Under the pieces are notes generated by a model, which saw nothing but the letters and a program-made list of their open reading frames with translations, made no database searches and was not told where the DNA came from. Shown piece by piece: positions 1-6,052 of a stretch of 16,320 bases of DNA (its first letter is position 1; every line of letters starts with the position of its first letter). The stretch spans positions 1 through 16,320 of the forward strand of contig DAOWNO010000016.1 of NCBI GenBank assembly GCA_030642525.1, read 5' to 3'. The DNA comes from Candidatus Aegiribacteria sp. (lineage in GTDB: Bacteria > Fermentibacterota > Fermentibacteria > Fermentibacterales > JCC-6). The position numbers and the translations under genes are program-made.

Positions 1-242
1 CCAAGCAGGCGAGCTGACCATACCGCTTCTGCAGCACAGGTTGAATCCACCTCCATAAGATACATTGCAAGACTGTCAGGGCTGAGCCAATCAGGTCTCC
101 ATCCGGTACTTGCCATGAAAACCAGAACTTCCATTGGATCTTCTCGAAGAGCATCCGTAATTTCAACTGAATCCGGTGGCGCAGGCGCAAATAACCAGGT
201 ATTCATGCTCATGATAAAGCTCTGAAGCAGAATGAGTAGCAT
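1..242 (-). CDS. N-terminal part of an unrecognised membrane or secreted protein (runs off window)
   Basis: An open frame runs from ATG at 242-240 to the window edge, about 80 codons with no stop. It begins MLLILLQSFIMSMNTWLFAP, a hydrophobic stretch that reads as a signal peptide or membrane anchor, and continues into a polar, acidic segment. The ATG lies one base after the TAG (246-244) of the DUF2007 gene. The Shine-Dalgarno-like AGGAAGAAG lies inside the end of that gene, so the two are probably translationally coupled. In-frame ATGs at codons 11 and 13 are alternative starts. I do not recognise the family. The frame is real-looking because of the coupling, but function is unknown. Confidence 0.6.
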   Translation of the reverse strand, partial: MLLILLQSFIMSMNTWLFAPAPPDSVEITDALREDPMEVLVFMASTGWRPDWLSPDSLAMYLMEVDSTCAAEAVWSARLL

Positions 243-243
243 T

Positions 244-516
244 CTAATCTTCTTCCTCTGTTCCGGTGCCGCTATTCAAGGACTCAATGTATTCAAGAAT
301 CAGATTTTCAGCTTTCTGCCTATCAGGCTCCATAACCATCACAAAGCCCCACACCGGATTCCATACTCTGGCAATACCATTGTACATTGGAATCTGTCTG
401 CTTCTGATTGCGGCCCTTATTCCCTGGGTTTCGAGAAATGCCTTAATGGTCATCGCTTCCATTTCAGAAGAAGCTTCAAGCACTGATACCAGTTTAGTGT
501 CATCAATTACTGCCAT
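244..516 (-). CDS. DUF2007-type putative signal-transducing small protein, 90 aa
   Basis: The start is ATG at 516-514, preceded by a perfect AGGAGGTT Shine-Dalgarno at 528-521. The frame stays open far upstream into antisense thiC, but the ribosome-binding site and the family pattern fix this start. The protein opens with a beta strand (LVSVLEASS) and a helix (EMEAMTIKAFLETQGI), then a GFVMVMEPD strand and a C-terminal helix ending in an acidic TEEED tail. This matches the compact alpha/beta fold of DUF2007, where 'signal transducing' is only a putative label. Its real role is not known. It is divergent from thiC and shares the 517-600 intergenic region with the riboswitch. The next gene starts one base after its stop. 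Confidence 0.8.
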   Translation of the reverse strand: MAVIDDTKLVSVLEASSEMEAMTIKAFLETQGIRAAIRSRQIPMYNGIARVWNPVWGFVMVMEPDRQKAENLILEYIESLNSGTGTEEED

Positions 517-599
517 TTTTAACCTCCTGCGGAACAATAACGAATGATTCCATGATCCGCACTTAATTCTTAAATTGATTATGATAGTAGTATGTATAA

Positions 600-700
600 T
601 GGGGTGTCTGAAACCTGCGGCAGTTTGATTCAAAGATCGGCAGGTCAGGGCTGAGAACAGACCCTTTGAACCTGATCCGGATAATACCGGCGAAGGGAAA
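600..700 (+). promoter_or_regulatory. TPP riboswitch (THI element) controlling thiC
   Basis: All conserved core pieces of the thiamin pyrophosphate aptamer are visible: GGGGTG at 601-606, CTGAGA at 651-656, ACCCTTTGAACCTGAT at 661-676, the CCGG-ATAATA-CCGG hairpin at 677-690 and CGAAGGGA at 691-698. P2 can form from GGGT (602-605) and ACCC (661-664). P3 is long: CTGA plus ACCTGC (608-618) pairs with GCAGGT plus CAG (640-648). The aptamer ends only about 16 bases before the thiC ATG and there is no terminator between, so control is most likely at translation initiation. I could not find a convincing P1 closing helix by eye. In this family TPP binding represses the downstream gene. Confidence 0.93.
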
Positions 701-715
701 ACGACGGGAAGAACA

Positions 716-2023
716 ATGAAAACAGCAATCGAAATAGCGCGGCAGGGAAAAGCGACCGCTGTAGTAGAACAAACTGCTTTGCTTGAAAACGTTCCGGTTG
801 ATTTACTTCTAGCGGGTCTGACTGATGGGATTATTGTAGTGCCGGCTAACAGAACCCATAATATCCGGAAACCCTGCGCCATCGGGCGCGGAATGACCGT
901 CAAGATAAACGCCAACATCGGAAGCTCGGCGGACAAGGAATCAAAAGAAGTTGAACTCGAAAAACTCAGAGTAGCGGTTGCTTATGGCGCTGATACCGTT
1001 ATGGACCTTTCTACAGGATCTGAATGGAAGATGATTCTCACCGGAACCATGGAAAGAAGCCCTGTTCCAATCGGCACAGTTCCGCTCTACCAGGTATTCG
1101 GTGAAGCCCTCCGAGATAGCAGAGATGTAAGTGATGTTAACGAGGAGGATATTTTCTCGGCAATAGAAGATCACTGCAGAGCCGGAGTAGATTACCTTAC
1201 ACTTCACTGCGGTGTTACTGCCCGAGCACTGAAACTTCTTCAGGTACAGGGCAGGAAACTTGGCATTGTCTCCAGGGGAGGTTCACTTCTCGCCGAATGG
1301 ATGGAAAAGCAGGGCAAGGAAAACCCTCTTTTCGAACATTTCGATCGCCTGATTGAAATTCTCCATGAATACGATGTTACCTTCTCTCTCGGAGACGGAC
1401 TGAGACCCGGCTGCATCGCTGATGCTTCCGATCGGGCTCAGATTGAAGAGTTGATTACACTTGGAGAATTACAGAAACGTTCACATAAAGCTGGAGTACA
1501 GGTAATGATAGAAGGCCCGGGACATGTTCCCATGGATAAAATCGCCGAAAACATCCGGATGCAGAAAAGCCTCTGCGGGGGAGCTCCCTTCTATGTTCTC
1601 GGTCCTATCGTTACGGATATTGCCCCCGGATATGATCACATAACTTCTGCGATTGGTGGAGCAATGGCTGCATGGTATGGAGCTGATTTCCTGTGCTATG
1701 TAACTCCTGCCGAGCATCTTCGCCTGCCCGATGTCGAAGATGTAAAGATCGGTGTGATATCATCGCGAATTGCCGCTCATGCTGCTGATATCGCTCGCGG
1801 AACCAGAGGTGCAATGAAGGCTGATAACCTGATGGCTGAGGCAAGAGAAAGATTTGACTGGGAAGCTCAGTACAGCCTTTCACTGGATCCTGTCACCGCA
1901 AGACATGAAAGGAACGAAGCCCTTCCATCAGACGACGATGTCTGCTCCATGTGCGGTCATCTCTGCGCACTTAAAACAAGCAAGAGAATTTTCAAAAACG
2001 ATCAGGAAAATAAGGAAAAGTAG
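716..2023 (+). CDS. thiC: Phosphomethylpyrimidine synthase ThiC (HMP-P synthase), 435 aa
   Basis: ThiC is a radical-SAM enzyme that rearranges 5-aminoimidazole ribotide into hydroxymethylpyrimidine phosphate for thiamin synthesis in the cytosol. Family signatures include ANRTHN (44-49), INANIGSS, MDLSTG, ERSPVPIGTVP, IEGPGHVPMDKI (265-276), PGYDHI (304-309) and YVTPAEHL. The C-terminal cysteine motif that binds the [4Fe-4S] cluster is present as C410-x2-C413-x3-C417. At 435 aa it is the short form of ThiC. The start is fixed by the TPP riboswitch just upstream; GGGAAGA at 706-712 is a close, weak ribosome-binding site. A ThiC paralogue making 5-hydroxybenzimidazole (BzaF type) looks similar, but the TPP riboswitch favours thiamin synthesis. 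No other thi gene is in the window. Confidence 0.95.
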   Translation: MKTAIEIARQGKATAVVEQTALLENVPVDLLLAGLTDGIIVVPANRTHNIRKPCAIGRGMTVKINANIGSSADKESKEVELEKLRVAVAYGADTVMDLSTGSEWKMILTGTMERSPVPIGTVPLYQVFGEALRDSRDVSDVNEEDIFSAIEDHCRAGVDYLTLHCGVTARALKLLQVQGRKLGIVSRGGSLLAEWMEKQGKENPLFEHFDRLIEILHEYDVTFSLGDGLRPGCIADASDRAQIEELITLGELQKRSHKAGVQVMIEGPGHVPMDKIAENIRMQKSLCGGAPFYVLGPIVTDIAPGYDHITSAIGGAMAAWYGADFLCYVTPAEHLRLPDVEDVKIGVISSRIAAHAADIARGTRGAMKADNLMAEARERFDWEAQYSLSLDPVTARHERNEALPSDDDVCSMCGHLCALKTSKRIFKNDQENKEK

Positions 2024-2117
2024 GGAAACCGGACTATATGATGTCTGAACGATATCGAAGGCCTTGTACTGAAACAGTATTCATGAGTATTGTCTATGCT
2101 GTTGATGGAGGATAAAT

Positions 2118-2429
2118 ATGGGTGATCCTATCATGAGCGCGGCAATTCTTGCAGTAACAGGAGCTTCAACTGCAGCAGCTGCAGCAATGGCAAATGCCGT
2201 GAAGGCTTCAGGAGCAATAATCCGTCTTGAACCGGAAGAATTCGCGAAGGTTCTCTCCCGCACAACCGAACCTCTAATCGTTATTTCGCCCTCTGGATTC
2301 AAGAAGAAAAAAACGCAGTACCTCTTATCCTGGAAAGGTTTCATCTTTCACAGCATCTCAACTGAACAGATGAGTTTCCCGAAGGATGCAGAGATAATAA
2401 CTGCAAAAAAGATATGGATCCCCAGCTAA
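2118..2429 (+). CDS. Small uncharacterised protein with N-terminal hydrophobic Ala-rich helix, 103 aa
   Basis: A clear GGAGG Shine-Dalgarno at 2106-2110 precedes the ATG. Residues 6-29 form an alanine-rich hydrophobic segment (SAAILAVTGASTAAAAAMAN) that could be a membrane anchor or amphipathic helix. The rest alternates strands: a VKASGAIIRLEPEEF segment, PLIVISPSGF, a basic KKKK turn, YLLSWKGFIFHS, and a C-terminal AEIITAKKIWIPS. The pattern resembles small conserved proteins I have seen without an assigned function, ending in a similar IWIP motif; this is memory, not a search. It sits 94 bp after thiC on the same strand and 24 bp before the next small gene, so the two small genes are probably co-transcribed. 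No function can be assigned. Confidence 0.75.
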   Translation: MGDPIMSAAILAVTGASTAAAAAMANAVKASGAIIRLEPEEFAKVLSRTTEPLIVISPSGFKKKKTQYLLSWKGFIFHSISTEQMSFPKDAEIITAKKIWIPS

Positions 2430-2453
2430 AACTTGATGAACGGGGTTGAATTT

Positions 2454-2771
2454 ATGAAACATTTGATGATTCCGGCTTCATGGAAAAGCGCAGCTTCCAT
2501 GAAGAAGACTATCGAGAACAAAGAAAAACAGGGCTGGCATGTTGCTGCGCTTGCGGATGTTTCAGGAGCTAATATGCTTATCATGGTTGATGATGGAGAT
2601 GAGTATAAGCATGAAGTCGTCCAGGTATTCTGGAGTCTTAAGAGCAAAGTATCCGATATCATCGAGGAAAAGCAGAATGAAGGATGGATAGTCGCCACGC
2701 TTGGAGCCTGTCTGGGAAGTTCTCTTTTGATAATGAAAAGAAAAATCGGAACTGAACCAGATAAATCTTAA
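2454..2771 (+). CDS. Small uncharacterised protein made of two tandem GW-containing repeats, 105 aa
   Basis: The protein is an internal duplication. Residues about 9-44 (SWKSA...ENKEKQGWHVAAL...LIM) match 59-94 (FWSLK...EEKQNEGWIVATL...LIM) at a regular 50-residue offset. Shared positions include the leading W, an I-E-x-K helix, G-W, V-A, L, a G, and a closing L-I-M strand. Each unit reads as helix, turn, then two strands, similar in style to DUF4177-like proteins with a 'GW' after a short helix; this resemblance is only suggestive. The start at 2454 is preferred because GGGG at 2442-2445 is the only nearby ribosome-binding candidate; ATG 2436 would add six residues. There is no signal peptide. 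It ends 18 bp before the convergent MFS gene. Confidence 0.75.
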   Translation: MKHLMIPASWKSAASMKKTIENKEKQGWHVAALADVSGANMLIMVDDGDEYKHEVVQVFWSLKSKVSDIIEEKQNEGWIVATLGACLGSSLLIMKRKIGTEPDKS

Positions 2772-2789
2772 GCAGCAGATTTCATACAA

Positions 2790-4028
2790 TTATGAGGGGT
2801 TAGCTGTTCTGAGTCTCATCGGAATGTACAGAACAGCCATCAGAACTCCAGCAGAAATTACTGCTGTCCCTATTCCCGCCCTGTCCGCAAGATAACCAGC
2901 GCAAGGCGCGAGAACAGCCATTACAAGCATTTTCAGAAGCGATTCTGCAGATAAGCCTGAAGCCATGACTCTGTCAGGTACTTTCTCACTTATATATGTA
3001 ACACATATTGGTCTTCTTAGATTCTGGATAGAGAACAGCACGAAATACGAAGCAATTGTGACAGTGAAAACAGACAATTCATAAAATACGCCCGCGATAA
3101 TTACCAGGCTGAATCCAGCCATCCAGGTTGAATTGACAGCTTTTCTCACACCCTTTACTCGCCTGCAGTATCTACCGGCATTCCTTGAAGCTGTGCTTGC
3201 TGCAAGAAAAAGAAGAAAGTAGACGCAGCCTGTCACGACAGCAACCCTTTTATCGATCTGCATTGCAGTCAGGATGGGCAGACTGATTGCAAGAGATTTC
3301 AGAACAGGCTGAAGGTATTCTTTGAGAACTTTGAAAAAGCCATCGAAGACAGCGGAATTCAATATCCCCATTCGCGCCTCGCTTCTTCTGAATATCGATG
3401 TAAACTCTCTGTATGTTTCTCTGATTCCAGCTCGCCCAGGCCTGTTCTTTACATCAGTCCCATCCAATTCGGAAGGATATGATGCCAGGTTTATCATGTT
3501 CAGAACATAGGGAACCACTGCAGCAATAAATACATATCTGAAACTTCCGGAAATGAAAACCAGAGCAGCAGCGATAAGCGCATTTAAAGCTGAGCCAAGA
3601 TTGGATGCCGCCCTTGTGGCACCGTAATAATCAGGTTTCCATACCGTCTGTCCCGTCAGGCGAAGGTATTCCAGTATCATAGCTTTATGAGTCCCGGTTC
3701 TGAACGCTTCTCCACATGCGTAAAGAATCATAGCTGCCGAAGCTGCAATGTATTCCTGGAAATAGAAGAATACAATAAAACTCGCTATATAAGCTGCCAT
3801 GGAGAAGAGCATTGAAACCTTTCTCCCTCTGGTATCTGCTATGAGCCCGGTGGGAACCTCAAGAAATATGGTGGATATTTCCCTTATAGTGAAGAGAATC
3901 CCTATCTCAAGAAATGAAAATCCTATTTCCAGAAAATACAGAATTATGAAAGGTTCGAAGAATCTGAGATTCTTCAGAAATCCGTACGAAGAAAAGCGAT
4001 AGAACTGTCTGTCTCTTTTAAAACTCAC
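2790..4028 (-). CDS. Major facilitator superfamily (MFS) transporter, 412 aa
   Basis: This is an inner-membrane secondary transporter of the MFS fold with about twelve hydrophobic segments. Motif A of the loop between helices 2 and 3 is present as GLIADTRGRKV (residues 61-71), containing the D-x2-G-R-K core. The usual helix-1 to helix-2 pattern (FFEPFIILYFLEIGFSFLEIGILFTI) precedes it. Length is normal for the family. Translation starts at GTG 4028; AGGG at 4038-4035 is the ribosome-binding site, and an ATG two bases upstream is out of frame and hits TGA at once. The gene follows the wHTH regulator by 13 bp, so they form an operon. The regulator probably responds to something related to the transported compound. 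The substrate cannot be read from sequence. Confidence 0.9.
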   Translation of the reverse strand: MSFKRDRQFYRFSSYGFLKNLRFFEPFIILYFLEIGFSFLEIGILFTIREISTIFLEVPTGLIADTRGRKVSMLFSMAAYIASFIVFFYFQEYIAASAAMILYACGEAFRTGTHKAMILEYLRLTGQTVWKPDYYGATRAASNLGSALNALIAAALVFISGSFRYVFIAAVVPYVLNMINLASYPSELDGTDVKNRPGRAGIRETYREFTSIFRRSEARMGILNSAVFDGFFKVLKEYLQPVLKSLAISLPILTAMQIDKRVAVVTGCVYFLLFLAASTASRNAGRYCRRVKGVRKAVNSTWMAGFSLVIIAGVFYELSVFTVTIASYFVLFSIQNLRRPICVTYISEKVPDRVMASGLSAESLLKMLVMAVLAPCAGYLADRAGIGTAVISAGVLMAVLYIPMRLRTANPS

Positions 4029-4041
4029 ATTTTTCCCTGAG

Positions 4042-4692
4042 TTACCAGTTGAAATCTGATTCCGAGAAAAGATCCGGTTCTCTGATAACTGATTCCTCGT
4101 CAGTTTTTTCAGGAATCAGATCTTCATGTCTTCCAGCCAGCAGAAATCCCGTTCCGGGAGAAATCCATTCCTCTGAAGAGTGTTCATTTATGAATGTACT
4201 CAGTTCAGATTGTCTCAAAATCTTCAAATGAATTTCTATTCCAGTCAGAAGCTGAATTCGATTCATTTCCTGTTGAAACATGTCGTTGATTTCATTGCAG
4301 ACTATCAACAGTTTTACAGAACGGATATTCCCACTCATAATAATCGGGGAGAGAACTGCAGTAATGATTGTTTTATCAGCAGATCTCACTGCTGATGAAA
4401 TCATGCTTTTAATATCAGTAATTTTTTCAAGGAGATTTCGCATTTGAACGAATATTTCGGAATCATCTGATACCCTGAAAAAGATTTTAACGCCGGTTTT
4501 CTCTCTTCTGATAATTCCTGACTCAGTCAGATTAGCCAGTTCGCGCTGAACACCACCGCGCCCTGTCTGCAGGATTGCCACGAGTTCCAGAAGATAGAAC
4601 GATCTGTCAGGATTAAGAAAGAACAGACAGAGGAGTTCCCTTCTGATCCTTCCAAACAGCGCTTCCCCGAATATTGCAATGTCAGTACTCAT
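4042..4692 (-). CDS. Winged-helix regulator with degenerate nucleotidyltransferase-like domain, 216 aa
   Basis: Residues about 8-90 are a winged helix: ALFGRIRRELLCLFFLNPDR, a YLLELVAILQTGRGGVQREL recognition region, then LTESGIIRREKTGVKIFFRV as the wing. This matches a family in which the wHTH is followed by a small nucleotidyltransferase (MNT) domain carrying G-S...D-x-D. Here the matching segment (about 108-133, TIITAVLSPIIMSGNIRSVKLLIVC) keeps the strand pattern but has neither the GS turn nor the two aspartates. I infer a catalytically dead domain used for sensing or dimerisation. ATG 4692 is chosen because it begins six bases after the -10 box; an in-frame TTG at 4707 would lie inside the promoter. 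It is the first gene of an operon with the MFS transporter. Confidence 0.75.
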   Translation of the reverse strand: MSTDIAIFGEALFGRIRRELLCLFFLNPDRSFYLLELVAILQTGRGGVQRELANLTESGIIRREKTGVKIFFRVSDDSEIFVQMRNLLEKITDIKSMISSAVRSADKTIITAVLSPIIMSGNIRSVKLLIVCNEINDMFQQEMNRIQLLTGIEIHLKILRQSELSTFINEHSSEEWISPGTGFLLAGRHEDLIPEKTDEESVIREPDLFSESDFNW

Positions 4693-4698
4693 AATGGG

Positions 4699-4727
4699 TA
4701 TCTTCAATAACTACACTGCTTTGTCAA
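4699..4727 (-). promoter_or_regulatory. Sigma70-type promoter giving a probable leaderless mRNA for the regulator-MFS operon
   Basis: A perfect -35 TTGACA (4727-4722), a 17-bp spacer and a -10-like AAGATA (4704-4699) are followed after six bases by the ATG at 4692. Transcription would begin at or beside the A of ATG, which fits the lack of any Shine-Dalgarno before this start. It lies in the 53-bp gap after kbl. The -10 is imperfect (four of six), so the call is moderate. Confidence 0.55.
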
Positions 4728-4745
4728 GTGCAAAGATCAGAAAGC

Positions 4746-5948
4746 TCAGATTACGCCCAGTTTAATGCCAACCTCTTTGAATGCTGATACGCATTGATCA
4801 ATCTGTTCGGCAGTATGAGCAGCTGAAAGCTGTACTCTTATGCGGGCCTTCCCCCTGGGCACGACCGGGTAGAAAAATCCTATGGCATAAATACCTGATT
4901 CAAGGAGTTCATCGGCGAACTTCTGTGCCAGCACGGCATCATCAGGCAGATGACCGAACATCACAGGTACAATGGGATGATCTCCCTCTACTATTCTGAA
5001 ACCAGCTTCTGTCATCATTTTTCTGAAGCGCCTCTGGTTACTGCGCAGGCGGTCTCTTTCAACACTCGATTCTTCTATCAGATCCAGGACGGCAAGTGTG
5101 GTTCCAGCAACTACGGGAGCTACCGTATTTGAAAACAGGTATGGCCTTGACATCTGTCTGAGCATTTCCACCACTTCAGCTGGTCCGGATGTGAAACCTC
5201 CTGAAGCACCTCCTAGTGCTTTTCCGAAAGTAGATGTCACTATATCCACTCTTTCGGTCACTCCATGATACTCCAGTGTACCCCTTCCGTTCTCACCTAT
5301 GAATCCTGTAGCGTGTGAATCATCCACTATCAGAAGCGCATCATACTTCTCAGCCAGGTCACATATCCCCGGAAGAGGAGCTATTTCACCATCCATCGAG
5401 AAAACTCCATCGGTAACGATTGCTTTAACTCTTGCTCCGCGGGCGTGGATGAGAACTGCTTCAAGATCCTCAAGATCAATATGACTGTACCTATATCTCT
5501 TTGCCTTGCATAATCTTATACCATCAATGATCGAGGCGTGATTCAATTGATCGGAAATAATTGCATCCTCATCGGTAAGCAGAGGCTCAAATAACCCGCC
5601 ATTTGCGTCGAAACAGCTTGAGTAGAGTATCGCATCTTCTCTGGATAGAAAGGCAGCTATTTTTCCTTCGAGTTCCCTGTGAATATCTTGAGTACCGCAG
5701 ATAAATCGTACAGAAGAAAGACCGAAACCTCTCAACTCCAGTATTTCGCGTGCTCTTTCAACCAGTCTCTGATCACCTGAAAGACCAAGGTAGTTATTTG
5801 AACAGAAATTGAGCACTTCCCCGGAATGGGATACATTGACAACAGTGCCCTGTCTTGTCGTAATGACCCGTTCTCTCTTGAATACCCCGCTCTTTTCAGC
5901 CTTTTCAAGATTTGCCCTGAGGATGCCGCATAGCTTGTCTGTGTACAT
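4746..5948 (-). CDS. kbl: 2-amino-3-ketobutyrate CoA ligase (glycine C-acetyltransferase), 400 aa
   Basis: Kbl is a PLP enzyme that splits 2-amino-3-ketobutyrate with CoA into glycine and acetyl-CoA, the second step of threonine breakdown. The sequence follows E. coli Kbl closely along its whole length: INFCxNNYLGL-like (46-56), SVRFICGTQD (79-88), ILYSSCFDANGG (107-118), LNHASIIDG (135-143), LCKAKRYRY, TDGVFSMDG (179-187), VDDSHATGF (208-216), STFGKALGGASGG (239-251) with the PLP lysine at K243, RPYLFSN and IGFFYPVVP. Length is normal. The start has an AGAGGTCAGGA ribosome-binding site. The related enzymes AONS and serine palmitoyltransferase are excluded by the Kbl-specific motifs. The usual partner tdh is not in the window. 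It lies 104 bp after the GGDEF gene. Confidence 0.96.
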   Translation of the reverse strand: MYTDKLCGILRANLEKAEKSGVFKRERVITTRQGTVVNVSHSGEVLNFCSNNYLGLSGDQRLVERAREILELRGFGLSSVRFICGTQDIHRELEGKIAAFLSREDAILYSSCFDANGGLFEPLLTDEDAIISDQLNHASIIDGIRLCKAKRYRYSHIDLEDLEAVLIHARGARVKAIVTDGVFSMDGEIAPLPGICDLAEKYDALLIVDDSHATGFIGENGRGTLEYHGVTERVDIVTSTFGKALGGASGGFTSGPAEVVEMLRQMSRPYLFSNTVAPVVAGTTLAVLDLIEESSVERDRLRSNQRRFRKMMTEAGFRIVEGDHPIVPVMFGHLPDDAVLAQKFADELLESGIYAIGFFYPVVPRGKARIRVQLSAAHTAEQIDQCVSAFKEVGIKLGVI

Positions 5949-6052
5949 TCCTGACCTCTTAATCAGTAAAATTAGAACAGCTGAATTCTGCCGTATCCGC
6001 GAATATACAAACTAGAAAAGAAACCGGAATAATCTGCTGATTTGCAGGTTGG

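Noticed and set aside
595..600. TATAAT as the -10 box of thiC
   Set aside because: Transcription would start about 607, removing the 5' strand of the riboswitch P2 helix, and no -35 is properly spaced.
517..936. Open frame extending the DUF2007 gene upstream to 230 codons, antisense to thiC
   Set aside because: The extension covers the riboswitch and the start of thiC in antisense and lacks a ribosome-binding site, whereas AGGAGGTT sits directly before ATG 516.
4028..4030. ATG at 4030-4028 as the MFS start
   Set aside because: It is out of frame with the transporter and is followed at once by TGA; the overlapping GTG at 4028 is the in-frame start.
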